A stretch of 64,000 nt of DNA, taken from Paracoccaceae bacterium (GTDB taxonomy: Bacteria; Pseudomonadota; Alphaproteobacteria; Rhodobacterales; Rhodobacteraceae). Position numbers and translations under genes: made by a program. Of the stretch, positions 1 to 8,788 are shown piece by piece. The stretch is from positions 1 to 64,000 of the forward strand of contig JANSXZ010000007.1 of NCBI GenBank assembly GCA_024742705.1, written 5' to 3'. The notes under the pieces were generated by a model. The model did not search any database, was not told the DNA's origin, and saw only the letters and a list, made by a program, of their open reading frames with translations. Positions within the stretch are counted from its first letter, which is position 1; each line of letters opens with the position of its first letter.

Positions 1-1
1 G

Positions 2-3000
2 GTAGACCTGCCCCGGCACATCCGCCACCAGCGCCACCTTGATCCCGTCGCCATAGAGAAAATCGTCGCCGTCGCCGCCCGCAAGCAGATCGCCGCCCGC
101 GCCACCGTCCAGAGTGTCGCCGCCGGCATCGCCAAAAAGCGCGTCCGCAGCGCCCGCGCCGGCCAGCGCATCGTCGCCGTGCAGCCCTTCGATCCAGTCC
201 GGGCCGTCGGTGCCTGTCAGCCGGTCGTCGCCGGGGCCGGGCCCGCTGCCGTCATCGGGGGCGGGCAGGCCCAGAACCTGCGCGCGCACGTCGTAAGGCG
301 TGAAGTCCACATCGGCGGTCGCGCCGGTCCAGGTGCTGTGCCAGGTGACGACCGCGTTGCCATCGGCCAGAACGGCGATATCACGGTTGTCCTGATCCGC
401 CCCTTCGTAGGTGTTGACCTGAAAAGGCGGATCCACTGCGGTGCCGCTGGCATCGAACCGCCGGGCGTAGACCTCGTGGCGGGGCAGGTTGCCGCTGGGG
501 CCTTTTTCGGTGCTGGGATCGAAGTACTGCTGCACCAACAGAAAACCGCCATCCGGCAGGGCGGCCACCTGCGATTGCCAGCTGCCCAGATCGTTGGGCC
601 GAACCGCCGCATCGGCGGGCATCGCGACGACAAGGGTTTCGCCCGTTGCGGTGCCGTCGGCGCGCAGAACCCGCGCCTGGAATTCGGTGGTGAGCGCGAA
701 GCTGGCCGGATCGGGCGTGAGCAGTTGCAGGTAGGATCCATCGGCCAGACCGACCATCGGAGAGGCCGGGCCGCGCGATATCACGTCGTCGAGGCTGCCA
801 CGCACGGGCCCGCCCGACAGCGTCCCGTCGGGCGAAAACGCCTGGGCGAAATTGAACACTTCGTGCCGCAGCGCGTCGGCGTCGGGCAAGTCGTGGTCGC
901 GCCATGCAATCAGCGCGCCGCTGGCATTGGCGGCCATGGCCAGGCCGGCGGGGGCCGGGGCGGGCGCGTCAAGCGCGGTGCCGTCGCTCAGGATGCGCGG
1001 GGTGATCTGGGCTGCGCTGATCTGGATCGCAGCGCCGGCCGGTTCGCCTTCGGCGTCGAAGCTGCGGGCGAGGATCGCCTTGTCCCTGCCGAATTCCCCG
1101 TCATTCCGGGCCCAGCCGACCAGGAAGCCGCCCCCCGGCAGCGCCACGATGTCGTGAACGGCCACCTCGAAGGCTGGCGGCGCGGCCGTGATCACCGGGC
1201 CGCGCGGCGACAGGTCGGCCTGCAAAACCTGCGTGTGCAGCACCTCGGCGGCGCCTTCGCCCCCCAGAAAGGCCAGCGCGATACCGCCGTCGGCCAGCGT
1301 GACGGCGGCAACGTCGGGGCGCACGGCACCGTCCAGGTCGGACACGGCGGCGGCGGGGCCACGCGCGGTTCCGTCCGCATCGTAACTGCGGGCCATCAAC
1401 TGCGAGTCGCGCCGCCCCCCGCCAAAGCCCTGCTCCCAGATCACCACAAACCCGCCATCGGCCAGATGCGTGACCGCCGGTTCATAGCCATAGATCGACG
1501 AATTCGAGGTGGGGGCCACGACCGAAGGGCTGACCTGGATTTCACCACCGACGAAACGATCGTCGGCCGGTGCGGGGACAGGGCCGATTTCAGGGGTGCT
1601 GCGGATGGTGACATCGCCGAAGCGGTCGGTCACGGTGACGTTGGCGCGCAGCGTCGCGCCCAGATCGTCCGGCCCGATATCGTATCGCGCGGCCGTGGCC
1701 CCGGGGATCGGCGTGCCGCCGCGCAGCCATTGATAGGCGATTTCGGCGATGCCGTCGGCATCGCGCAGCGTATTGGCATCGGCCAGCAGCGCGCCGTCGA
1801 GCGCCGGCGTGCCGAACACCCGCACCGTGCCTTCGACCGGGCTCTGCATCAGCATCCCGTCCGATCGGACCACCTCGCGCGTGCCAAACCCGTCGGTGTA
1901 CGAGACCTGCAACCGCAGCGTCGCGCCGATGTCCTGCGCGGTGACGGCATAGGTATCGCCCTCGGCGCCGGGGATGGCGCGGTCGTCGCGCAGCCACAGG
2001 TAATCCGGCGGGCCCAGACCGTCGGCATCGCTCAGTGCGGTCAGGTCGGCCACCAGCAGGCTGCCGACGGTCGGGCCACCGTCGAAGCGGGGCAGGCCGG
2101 CGGGCGGATCGTTCCGGTTGGTGATCGTGACGGCAGGGGTGGTCATCTCTTCGGTGTTGCCGGCACCGTCGGTATAGTCCAGCCTTGCGGCGATGCGCTG
2201 GCCCACCTGCGCCTGGCCGGGGGTGAAATCGGCCCCGGTGGCGCCGGCGATGGCCGCGCCTTCCGACAACCACTGGTACGAGATCTGCCCCAGTCCGTCG
2301 GGATCGACGATTGAATGCGTTGCGCTCAGCAGGTCGCCCTGGCGCAGGCCGCCGGTGATTTCGAAGGTGCCTTCGGGCGGATCGTTGACATCGGCGATTG
2401 TCTGCGCCGGGCTGGTCACGGTTTCGGTGCGGCCCAGACCATCGGTGAAGCGCCAGGCCACGGCCAGATCCTGGCCCACGTCGCTCTGGGTGGGCCGATA
2501 GGTCGGCGAGGTGGCGCCGGGGATCTCCGAGCCGCCGCGCAGCCACTGATAGCTGCCGGGTTCGGCGATGCCTTCCGGATCGTCGATATCGTTGCGCAGC
2601 GCGCGCAGAACCTCGCCCTGGCGCGCGGTCCCGGCGATTTCGACGGTTCCCGTGGCGGGCCCGTTTTCCACCAGCCGCTGCACATGCCCCATACTGCCCG
2701 TATCGGCAAGGAAGGTCGTCCAGGCCGCCAGCACGCCGCCGTCCGGCTGGGCCAAAAGCTGTGCGTCGCGGGGCACCGGCAGGCTGTCGGGGGTGATGGC
2801 GAAGGCATCGCTCAGCGGGGTGCCCGCCGCATCGAACAGCCGCCCCCGGAGCAGGTTGTCCGCCTCCCATGAGATCAGCAGATCGCCGCCCGACGTTTCG
2901 GTGGCCTGCACCGACGAGACGTCGGCGCGCGTCACTTCGAACGGGTCGCCCTGTGCCTGCAGGTCGGCGTCCAGAAGCCGGCCCCTGACGATGGCCTCGC

Positions 3001-3844
3001 CCAGGTGGACCGGGCCGATGTCTTCGGTCCAGATCGCCAGATACCCGCCGTCGGCGCGCGGGGTGAAGGCGAGATCGGTGTCTGACTGGTCTGTCGCGAT
3101 GGTGCCGGCATCCAGTTGCACCTGCGGCCCGTCCGCGCGGCCGCGCGAATCGAGCTTCTGGCCGACGAAGACGTGTCCGGCCAGCGCTGAGTTCATCGAC
3201 AGCCAGGTGGTGACAAAGCCGCCTTCGGGCCCGGCCACGGCATCCACCGTCTGCAGGGTGTTTCGCGCCCCGGCCAGGGTGCCTTCGCCCAGCACCTGCA
3301 CCGCGATCGGCGCCCCGGTGATGTTGGCGCCTTGCGCGCTCAGGATCAGGGTGTTGATGCCAAAGCTGCGATGCCCGGCGGTGCTTTGCTGGTAATGATC
3401 CCAGACCATCGCGATCTCGCCGGTGGTCAGCCGGACCAGTTGCAGGCCGCTGTCGGAATGCGAGCGGTAGATCGCGTCGTATCTGTCGAAAAGGGGTTGC
3501 AGCCCAAGGTCCAGCGGATCTCCGATGGCGGTGCCGTCGGGGGCGAATATCCGGGCGGCGTTATAGTTGCCGTGAACCGCCAGCAGGTTCCCGTCGGCCA
3601 TCTCGACCAGCTTCAGGTCGTCGGTTGCGTTGATCAGCCGGACCGGTGCGGCCAGCGGTGTCAGATCCGGCGCCAGCCGGTGCATGTAGACGCCGCGCGC
3701 ATTGGGATCGGCGGACGTATAGAGCATCGCCAGCGTGCCGTCCGACAGCGTCAGAACCTGGGTCAGGGGCCCGTCCTCGACGCGCAGCGCGGTTGTTTGG
3801 CGGCTTCCTGTGGCGGGATCGAGACGGGCCGGATGATCGGTCAT
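2..3844 (-). CDS. Large secreted Ig-like/RTX repeat protein, C-terminus cut by window edge
   Basis: An open frame of 1281 codons runs from an ATG preceded by GAAAGG off the left edge without a stop. Residues about 1-390 and 750-1170 are beta-propeller-like stretches full of 'DGG-(F/Y)-V-W' motifs. Residues about 395-750 hold four repeats of roughly 90 residues built on 'YQWLRGG..IPGAT..Y', an Ig-like fold common in large alphaproteobacterial surface proteins. From about residue 1200 there are at least seven glycine/aspartate nonapeptides (GDDRLTGTD, GDDALAGAG, GGDTLDGGA), the calcium-binding RTX repeats of type I secretion substrates. There is no N-terminal signal peptide, as expected for a type I substrate. 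I infer an extracellular protein; no enzyme domain is visible in the part shown. No secretion ABC transporter is in the window. Confidence 0.85.
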   Translation of the reverse strand, partial: MTDHPARLDPATGSRQTTALRVEDGPLTQVLTLSDGTLAMLYTSADPNARGVYMHRLAPDLTPLAAPVRLINATDDLKLVEMADGNLLAVHGNYNAARIFAPDGTAIGDPLDLGLQPLFDRYDAIYRSHSDSGLQLVRLTTGEIAMVWDHYQQSTAGHRSFGINTLILSAQGANITGAPIAVQVLGEGTLAGARNTLQTVDAVAGPEGGFVTTWLSMNSALAGHVFVGQKLDSRGRADGPQVQLDAGTIATDQSDTDLAFTPRADGGYLAIWTEDIGPVHLGEAIVRGRLLDADLQAQGDPFEVTRADVSSVQATETSGGDLLISWEADNLLRGRLFDAAGTPLSDAFAITPDSLPVPRDAQLLAQPDGGVLAAWTTFLADTGSMGHVQRLVENGPATGTVEIAGTARQGEVLRALRNDIDDPEGIAEPGSYQWLRGGSEIPGATSPTYRPTQSDVGQDLAVAWRFTDGLGRTETVTSPAQTIADVNDPPEGTFEITGGLRQGDLLSATHSIVDPDGLGQISYQWLSEGAAIAGATGADFTPGQAQVGQRIAARLDYTDGAGNTEEMTTPAVTITNRNDPPAGLPRFDGGPTVGSLLVADLTALSDADGLGPPDYLWLRDDRAIPGAEGDTYAVTAQDIGATLRLQVSYTDGFGTREVVRSDGMLMQSPVEGTVRVFGTPALDGALLADANTLRDADGIAEIAYQWLRGGTPIPGATAARYDIGPDDLGATLRANVTVTDRFGDVTIRSTPEIGPVPAPADDRFVGGEIQVSPSVVAPTSNSSIYGYEPAVTHLADGGFVVIWEQGFGGGRRDSQLMARSYDADGTARGPAAAVSDLDGAVRPDVAAVTLADGGIALAFLGGEGAAEVLHTQVLQADLSPRGPVITAAPPAFEVAVHDIVALPGGGFLVGWARNDGEFGRDKAILARSFDAEGEPAGAAIQISAAQITPRILSDGTALDAPAPAPAGLAMAANASGALIAWRDHDLPDADALRHEVFNFAQAFSPDGTLSGGPVRGSLDDVISRGPASPMVGLADGSYLQLLTPDPASFALTTEFQARVLRADGTATGETLVVAMPADAAVRPNDLGSWQSQVAALPDGGFLLVQQYFDPSTEKGPSGNLPRHEVYARRFDASGTAVDPPFQVNTYEGADQDNRDIAVLADGNAVVTWHSTWTGATADVDFTPYDVRAQVLGLPAPDDGSGPGPGDDRLTGTDGPDWIEGLHGDDALAGAGAADALFGDAGGDTLDGGAGGDLLAGGDGDDFLYGDGIKVALVADVPGQVY

Positions 3845-3882
3845 GCTGGGGCCTTTCGCGAGGTTTGACCCATGTGCGCGGC

Positions 3883-3913
3883 ACCCTAGCACCCCCATGC
3901 GGCCCCAGTTCAA
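3883..3913 (-). promoter_or_regulatory. Possible promoter of the RTX gene
   Basis: Reading minus, TTGAAC (3913-3908) is followed after 19 bases by TAGGGT (3888-3883) within GTGCTAGGGT. The same GCTAG core occurs at the -10 of two other promoters proposed here. The spacing is long, so the call is weak. Confidence 0.3.
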
Positions 3914-4025
3914 GTCTTGCCAGCGCGGTTTTTGGCCCTTTCAGGATGATTCGGAGCGGCCACCAAGGCGCCACCGGCCGCAGCCGGCGGCGCGCGACGC
4001 GCCTTGCCATCCGTGGCGGGCGGCG

Positions 4026-4832
4026 TCAGCTGTTGGGGCGCACGCGGGCCGCGCTCTTGTCGGCGAATGCGGCCAGCCGGTCGCGCGCGTCGGGTTGGGT
4101 GTTGACCACGCCGGCAACCACCGCCTCGGCATAGGCCGCATCCAGTGCCGACATGTTCTGCATGTGGCTGATGGCCGAACAGATCGCGAAATTGGTCAGC
4201 GGCAGGTTCTGCGCGGTCTTGCGGGCGATCTCGTGGGCGGCGTCGAAAACCGGGCCGTCGACGATGTATTGCGCAAGGCCCAGATCGACAGCCTGCTGGC
4301 CCTGGTACACCCGGCCTGTCAGCATCATGTCGATCATCCGCGCCTTGCCCACCAGATCGGCCACCCGGATCGTCGCGCCGCCGCCGGTGAACAGCCCGCG
4401 CTGGCCTTCGGGCAGGGCGAAATAGGCGCTGTGGTCCATCACCCTGATGTGCGCCGCGCTGGCCAGTTCCAGCCCGCCGCCCACAACCGCGCCCTGCAAG
4501 GCCGCGATCACCGGAACGCCGCCGTATTCCATCTTGTTGAAGGCCTCGTGCCAGCGCAGGCAGACATGCATGAAATCGGCGGGGCTGCGGTCGGCGTCGT
4601 GATGTTCGATCAGGTCCAGACCGGCGCAGAAATGATCGCCCGCACCGGCCAGAACCACCGCCCGCACGCCCGCGCGCGGCGCATCCGAGAAAAACCGCAC
4701 CAGCTCCTCGATGGTGTCGATGTCGAGCGCGTTGCGCTTGGCGGCGCGGTTCAGGGTCACGACCCAGACGCCATCGGTCTGGGCCTCGATGTCGAGGTTG
4801 TTGTAGCTGGCGGTGTCGATGTGCAGCGTCAT
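4026..4832 (-). CDS. Enoyl-CoA hydratase/isomerase (crotonase) family protein
   Basis: The 268-residue protein has the standard crotonase length and order: an N-terminal '[13 protein letters not shown]' strand, the oxyanion-hole stretch '[10 protein letters not shown]' (about 66-75), and '[10 protein letters not shown]' with Glu122, followed by 'ALPEGQRG' with Glu142. These are the two acid positions used by hydratases of the family. It acts on an acyl-CoA thioester in the cytoplasm. The pair of glutamates and the 'HFCAGLDL' stretch resemble DmdD, the methylthioacryloyl-CoA hydratase of the DMSP demethylation pathway, as I recall it, but no other dmd gene is present here, so the substrate is open. 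It stands alone, between the RTX gene and a permease on the same strand. Confidence 0.88.
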   Translation of the reverse strand: MTLHIDTASYNNLDIEAQTDGVWVVTLNRAAKRNALDIDTIEELVRFFSDAPRAGVRAVVLAGAGDHFCAGLDLIEHHDADRSPADFMHVCLRWHEAFNKMEYGGVPVIAALQGAVVGGGLELASAAHIRVMDHSAYFALPEGQRGLFTGGGATIRVADLVGKARMIDMMLTGRVYQGQQAVDLGLAQYIVDGPVFDAAHEIARKTAQNLPLTNFAICSAISHMQNMSALDAAYAEAVVAGVVNTQPDARDRLAAFADKSAARVRPNS

Positions 4833-5019
4833 GGCAGACCTTGTGCTTTGGGATGGGTAAAGAGCGTGCGGCGCGGGCCGCGCCGGGGCGCCGGTGGGCG
4901 CGGTGCGGTGCAGGGCGGGTGCGGCATTGGCCGATCATCAGAAGTGCCGCAGCCGGCATCGTCTACGGATGCGGCGCCGGACGCAAGCGCGCAGTTGCAC
5001 GCCGGCACCCGCCGCCACG

Positions 5020-6270
5020 TCACAGAAAGGCAAAGCCGAACAGCATCACGCTGGTCGCCATGCCCATCACCGGCACGAACAGCGGAACGCGGAAGCATTC
5101 CGCCACCGGCGGCGCGCGCAGTTTCAACCGGATCAGCGCGGCATTCACAAGGACGAACACCGTCAGCACGATCTGCGATGTCCGCTCGGCCAGCGCGTCG
5201 ATCGGCAACAGCCAGGCCAGGCCGACAATCGCCGCCACCACCGTCAGCGTTGCCACGACCGGCGTGCGCGTCCGTTCGGACACCATCGCCAGGGGCGCCG
5301 GCAGATGCCCGCGGTCGGCCAGTCCGAACAGCACCCGCGACGCCATGATCATCTGGATCAGCACGCCATTGATCGTCGCCACCACCGCGATCACAGAAAA
5401 CGACTGCCGCAGGCCCTGCGGCGCGGTTTCGAACACCAGCAACAGCGGCGCCGCCGAGCCCGACAACCGCGCCAGCGGCACCGCCAGCAAGACCGCAACT
5501 GTGGTGCCGACATAGAGAACCGTCGCCATGACCAGCGTCCAGAGGATGGCGCGGGGCAGGGCGCGAATGGGGTCGCGCACCTCTTCGGCGACATTGGCCA
5601 TGTCCTCGAATCCGACAAAGGCGAAGAACGCCAATAGCGATGCAGCCCCGATTCCCACCCATTGCGGCCCGATCGGCGGCGGGCGCAGATCGGCCAGAGC
5701 GACACCGGCGTGCTCTGCCACGAACAGGCCCCAGAAGATCACCAGAAGCAGGCCCGAAATCTCGATCACCGTGATCACCGCGGCCACGGCCACCGATTGC
5801 GCGATACCCCACAAGGCGATGCCGCCCATCGTCGCGACCACGCCGAGCATCAACAGGTCGCGCGGCAGCGCTGTCAGATCGTGCAGGTACGAGGCCGCGC
5901 CGATGGCCACCGCCGCCGCCGAAACCATTCCCGAAAGCGCCACGGCCAGCCCGACGGCCACCGTCAGCCAGGCGGCGCGGTCGCCGAACCCGGCGGCCAC
6001 ATAGGCCGCCTCACCGGCGCTGACCGGGTAGCGGGTGGAAAGCTCGGCATAGGAAAACGCGGTGAAGGCCACCACGAAGGCCGCGATCAGAAACGACACC
6101 GGCGCATGCGGGCCGGCCTGCGCGGCGGTCGCGCCGACCAGAACATAGATGCCCGCCCCGACCGTAACCCCCAGCCCATAGAGCGTGAGAAGCGGGGTGT
6201 TCAGCGCCCGACGCAGCCGTTGCGTCGGCACCGGGCCTGCGGGCGTGTGGTCAGGGCGGGTGAAAGGCAT
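5020..6270 (-). CDS. APC-superfamily amino-acid permease
   Basis: The 416-residue protein is almost wholly membrane-spanning, with about 12 hydrophobic segments. The first, 'TLYGLGVTVGAGIYVLVG', carries the G-x-G-A-G-I-Y substrate-site loop typical of APC amino-acid/polyamine transporters, and 'FFAFVGFEDMANVAEEVRDP' near residue 210 matches the family's conserved TM6-7 region (F-x-G-F-E). It is probably a proton- or sodium-driven amino-acid importer in the inner membrane; the substrate cannot be read from sequence. A perfect FNR-type box lies 68 bases upstream, suggesting control by oxygen. No neighbour encodes an enzyme that would reveal its cargo. Confidence 0.88.
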   Translation of the reverse strand: MPFTRPDHTPAGPVPTQRLRRALNTPLLTLYGLGVTVGAGIYVLVGATAAQAGPHAPVSFLIAAFVVAFTAFSYAELSTRYPVSAGEAAYVAAGFGDRAAWLTVAVGLAVALSGMVSAAAVAIGAASYLHDLTALPRDLLMLGVVATMGGIALWGIAQSVAVAAVITVIEISGLLLVIFWGLFVAEHAGVALADLRPPPIGPQWVGIGAASLLAFFAFVGFEDMANVAEEVRDPIRALPRAILWTLVMATVLYVGTTVAVLLAVPLARLSGSAAPLLLVFETAPQGLRQSFSVIAVVATINGVLIQMIMASRVLFGLADRGHLPAPLAMVSERTRTPVVATLTVVAAIVGLAWLLPIDALAERTSQIVLTVFVLVNAALIRLKLRAPPVAECFRVPLFVPVMGMATSVMLFGFAFL

Positions 6271-6309
6271 GGCTATCTGTGGGACCGGACGGTTGCGGGA
6301 TCTGCCCGA

Positions 6310-6351
6310 CGACTACCGCACCCGGGCAGGCGGTGTCTTGATCCGCATCAA
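6310..6351 (-). promoter_or_regulatory. FnrL box and -10 element upstream of the APC permease
   Basis: TTGATCCGCATCAA at 6338-6351 is a perfect match to the FNR/FnrL consensus TTGAT-N4-ATCAA. Reading minus, TAGTCG (6315-6310) could serve as a -10. A start near 6303 would put the centre of the box at about -41.5, the class II activator position, and leave a leader of about 33 bases before the permease ATG. Consensus match is seen; activation is inferred. Confidence 0.7.
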
Positions 6352-6371
6352 GCGCCGCGAATGCCCACCGG

Positions 6372-6881
6372 TCAGCGCCGCCGCACCTCGCGGGCGTTGC
6401 GCGCACCGGTGACACGGATCACCCGCACGCCTTCCAGCTGGCCCTGCGACAGGCTGCGCGCCACCGTCAGACGGCGCGACCGCTCGGGCCCCACGGGGCG
6501 CGGATTGACCGGCATCACCACATCGAAGCTGTAGCTCAGCACTCCGTCCACCGGCGTTTCATCCGCGCTCAGCGGGGTCAGCCGCAGATCGTAGCCGCCC
6601 TGCCGGTCGGCCACCCCGGTGGCATGAATGATGGCGCCGCTCAGCGTGCGTTCCACGCGCACCTCGGTCACCGTGCCGATCGCGGTCCCGGCATAAATCT
6701 CATCCTCGCGCCGCAACATCCGGCTGCGTTCGGGCAGCAGCGGGTTGACCGGCCGGTCGCTTTCGGCCGGCGCGGCGCTGTCGCTGCCGAACCAGTTGAA
6801 GGGGTTCAGCCGGCTCTGGCCCAGACCGCATCCCGCCACGAGGGCCGTCATCAGAACCATTGCGGTGAGGGATTTGAACAT
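6372..6881 (-). CDS. Small lipoprotein of unknown function
   Basis: The 169-residue product begins with a type II signal peptide, a hydrophobic stretch followed by the lipobox 'LVAGC' with Cys18. The ATG at 6881 is preceded by AGGTG. The mature part has a short proline/serine linker and a beta-rich domain from about residue 55 ('EIYAGTAIGTVTEVRVERTLSGAIIHATG') that I do not recognise beyond similarity to hypothetical lipoproteins of Rhodobacteraceae. It should be anchored to a membrane facing the periplasm. A longer frame is open upstream but runs against sufE and lacks any signal peptide logic, so the internal start was chosen. It is divergent from sufE. Confidence 0.75.
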   Translation of the reverse strand: MFKSLTAMVLMTALVAGCGLGQSRLNPFNWFGSDSAAPAESDRPVNPLLPERSRMLRREDEIYAGTAIGTVTEVRVERTLSGAIIHATGVADRQGGYDLRLTPLSADETPVDGVLSYSFDVVMPVNPRPVGPERSRRLTVARSLSQGQLEGVRVIRVTGARNAREVRRR

Positions 6882-6958
6882 GGCGCACCTGCCGTCGCAT
6901 GGGGTTTGCCGATCTGCTACCGCATATCCGCGCCGTTGAAAAGCGTCATGGCAGGGGC

Positions 6959-6987
6959 TGGACAGGGCCGCGGACGCGACATAGGTC
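6959..6987 (+). promoter_or_regulatory. Probable sufE promoter
   Basis: TGGACA (6959-6964) and TAGGTC (6982-6987) are separated by exactly 17 bases. Transcription would start near 6994, about 23 bases before the sufE ATG. Confidence 0.5.
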
Positions 6988-7016
6988 TGCCACAGCCGCA
7001 AGGGAGAACGCAGATC

Positions 7017-7427
7017 ATGGCCCAGCCCGCATTCGAGGAGATCGTCGAGGATTTCGCCTTTCTCGACGATTGGGAAGACCGCTATCGCTATGTGATCGAC
7101 CAGGGCAAGGCGATGGCGCCGCTGCCCGAGGCCCTCAAGGTGCCGGCAACCCGGGTGGAAGGTTGCGCCAGCCAGGTCTGGCTGCACCCCACCATCGAGA
7201 ACGGGGTTTTCAACTTCGACGGCGAAAGCGACGCAATGATCGTGCGCGGCCTGATCGCGGTGCTGCGCCGGCTCTATAACGGTCTGCCGGTGGCCCAGGT
7301 GGCGGCGGTGGACGCGCGCGGCGAAATGGCGCGGCTGGGTCTGAACGATCATCTGTCGGCGCAGCGGTCGAACGGATTGCGCGCGATGATAGAACGCATC
7401 CGGAACACCGCGCAATCCGCCGCCTGA
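7017..7427 (+). CDS. sufE: SufE family cysteine desulfuration protein
   Basis: The 136-residue protein has SufE length and the hallmark 'RVEGCASQVW' loop with the sulfur-accepting Cys50 (Cys51 in E. coli). SufE takes persulfide sulfur from the desulfurase SufS and hands it to the SufBCD scaffold for Fe-S cluster assembly in the cytoplasm. The ATG at 7017 follows an AAGGGAGAACG ribosome site; the frame is open further upstream but without family similarity. The suf operon itself is not in the window, so sufE is separate here. It lies next to lipA, a consumer of Fe-S clusters, 151 bases downstream. Confidence 0.95.
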   Translation: MAQPAFEEIVEDFAFLDDWEDRYRYVIDQGKAMAPLPEALKVPATRVEGCASQVWLHPTIENGVFNFDGESDAMIVRGLIAVLRRLYNGLPVAQVAAVDARGEMARLGLNDHLSAQRSNGLRAMIERIRNTAQSAA

Positions 7428-7519
7428 CCGCGCGCCATCCGGCCCGGGGCGCCTGGCCGGGCGCCGTGCGATGCACGCATCGCGGCCATGCGCCGCTGGC
7501 GGTTCCGGTTTCGCGGTCC

Positions 7520-7525
7520 TATGAT
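7520..7525 (+). promoter_or_regulatory. Possible -10 element of lipA
   Basis: TATGAT stands 54 bases before the lipA ATG and differs from TATAAT at one base. No good -35 is seen at the right spacing, so the call rests on the -10 alone. Confidence 0.3.
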
Positions 7526-7578
7526 AAGAACGTGACCAGCCCGGCCCCGAACGGTTCGGCCAGAAACGAAAGCCCGAT

Positions 7579-8532
7579 ATGCGCGATTTGAAGATTCCCG
7601 CCCAACGCCACCCGGAAAAAGCCCGCCGCCCCGAAACGGCGCAACCCAGGAAACCGGCATGGATCCGCGTCAAGGCGCCCTCCGGCGAGGGCTACGCCGA
7701 AACCGCCCGCATCATGCGCGAAAACCGCCTGGTCACCGTCTGCGAAGAGGCCGGCTGCCCCAATGTGGGCGAATGCTGGTCGCAGGGCCATGCCACAATG
7801 ATGATCATGGGCGAGGTCTGCACCCGCGCCTGCACGTTCTGCAACATCGCCACCGGCAAGCCGCCCGAGGCGCTCGATGCCTTCGAGCCGGGGCGCGTCG
7901 CGCATGCCGTCGAAAAGCTGGGCCTGAACCATGTCGTGATCACCTCGGTCGACCGTGACGATATCGAAGACGGCGGCGCCGATCACTTCGCGCAGACGAT
8001 CCGCGCCATCCGGCACCGCGCACCGGCCACGACCATCGAAATCCTCACCCCGGACTTTCTCAAATGCGATCCGGCCGTGCTCGAAACCGTGGTGGCCGCC
8101 CGTCCCGACGTGTTCAACCACAACCTCGAAACCGTACCCGGTCTTTATCCACAGGTGCGGCCGGGCGCGCGCTACTTTCATTCGCTGCGCCTGTTGCAGC
8201 GCGTAAAGGAGATCGATCCGACCATCTTCACCAAATCCGGCATCATGGTCGGCCTCGGCGAAGACGGGCAGGCCGTGCGCCAGGTCATGGACGACATGCG
8301 CGCCGCGGATGTCGATTTCCTGACCATCGGCCAGTACCTGCAACCCACCCCGAAACATCACCACGTCGATCGCTTCGTACCCCCCGAGGAATTCCGCGCC
8401 TACGAACAGGCCGCATATGGCAAGGGCTTTCTAATGGTCTCGGCAACGCCGCTCACGCGGTCGTCCTACCACGCCGGCGATGATTTCCAGCGCCTGCGCG
8501 AGGCCCGGATGAAACGTCTCGCCGCGCGCTGA
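7579..8532 (+). CDS. lipA: Lipoyl synthase
   Basis: LipA is a radical SAM enzyme that inserts two sulfur atoms into the octanoyl group carried by lipoyl domains of 2-oxoacid dehydrogenases and the glycine cleavage H protein. All cluster ligands are visible: Cys55, Cys60 and Cys66 in '[12 protein letters not shown]' for the auxiliary 4Fe-4S cluster, and Cys81, Cys85 and Cys88 in 'CTRACTFC' for the radical SAM cluster. The conserved C-terminal 'RSSYHA' supplies the serine ligand of the auxiliary cluster. The length of 317 residues is normal. The start is an ATG after GAAAGC. It ends at a strong hairpin shared with the convergent small gene. Confidence 0.98.
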   Translation: MRDLKIPAQRHPEKARRPETAQPRKPAWIRVKAPSGEGYAETARIMRENRLVTVCEEAGCPNVGECWSQGHATMMIMGEVCTRACTFCNIATGKPPEALDAFEPGRVAHAVEKLGLNHVVITSVDRDDIEDGGADHFAQTIRAIRHRAPATTIEILTPDFLKCDPAVLETVVAARPDVFNHNLETVPGLYPQVRPGARYFHSLRLLQRVKEIDPTIFTKSGIMVGLGEDGQAVRQVMDDMRAADVDFLTIGQYLQPTPKHHHVDRFVPPEEFRAYEQAAYGKGFLMVSATPLTRSSYHAGDDFQRLREARMKRLAAR

Positions 8533-8557
8533 CACGTTTCCTTTCGCCACAGATATC

Positions 8558-8599
8558 CCGGGGGAGGTGCCCGGCGGGCACCGGGGGCAGCGCCCCCGG
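8558..8599. terminator. Two adjacent hairpins between convergent genes, member of an intergenic repeat type
   Basis: GGTGCCC-GGC-GGGCACC (8566-8582) and CCGGGGGC-AGC-GCCCCCGG (8581-8599) are both perfect stems and overlap by two bases. There is no T-run, but the position between lipA and the convergent small ORF fits a bidirectional end of transcription. The preceding 'ATATCCCGGGGGAGG' and GGGGGC-AGC-GCCCCC form resembles GC-rich palindromes often seen between genes in Rhodobacteraceae. Confidence 0.5.
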
Positions 8600-8607
8600 A
8601 CCACCGC

Positions 8608-8778
8608 TCAACGCCAGCGCATCGGCTGGGTCTGCGCCCAGTCGGGCCAGTAGCCGAAACGCTCCAGCCCGAACAGCACCAGGCAAACCGCGATCACCGC
8701 GAAAGCCAGAAGAACCTGCCGCGCTGACGGCGGGTTGCGCGCCCATTGCGCCATCCGCAACAGCCAGTATAAGTTCAC
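8608..8778 (-). CDS. Small single-span membrane protein, 56 residues
   Basis: A GTG-initiated frame begins 11 bases beyond the hpt stop and encodes 56 residues: a basic, Trp-rich head ('LYWLLRMAQWARNPPS'), one hydrophobic segment of about 20 residues (21-38) and a Trp-rich tail. The head should stay in the cytoplasm and the protein should be bitopic. I have the impression that similar short proteins sit after hpt in other Rhodobacteraceae, which supports a real gene, but the function is unknown. It is probably co-transcribed with hpt. Confidence 0.65.
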   Translation of the reverse strand: MNLYWLLRMAQWARNPPSARQVLLAFAVIAVCLVLFGLERFGYWPDWAQTQPMRWR

Positions 8779-8788
8779 TCCGCCCGCC

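Noticed and set aside
179-2314. 711-codon plus-strand frame
   Set aside because: It is the antisense shadow of the minus-strand RTX gene; its translation is Arg/Gly/His-rich with no domain, while the minus frame has clear repeats.
4833-5019. GC-rich palindromes between crotonase and permease genes
   Set aside because: Several short self-complementary runs are expected by chance at this GC content; none has a T-run or clear stem.
3843-5348. 501-codon plus-strand frame across the crotonase and permease genes
   Set aside because: It runs antisense to two genes with strong motifs and has no family features or ribosome site.
6372-7673. 433-codon minus frame
   Set aside because: Only its last 169 codons (the lipoprotein) are real; the rest is antisense to sufE and the start of lipA.
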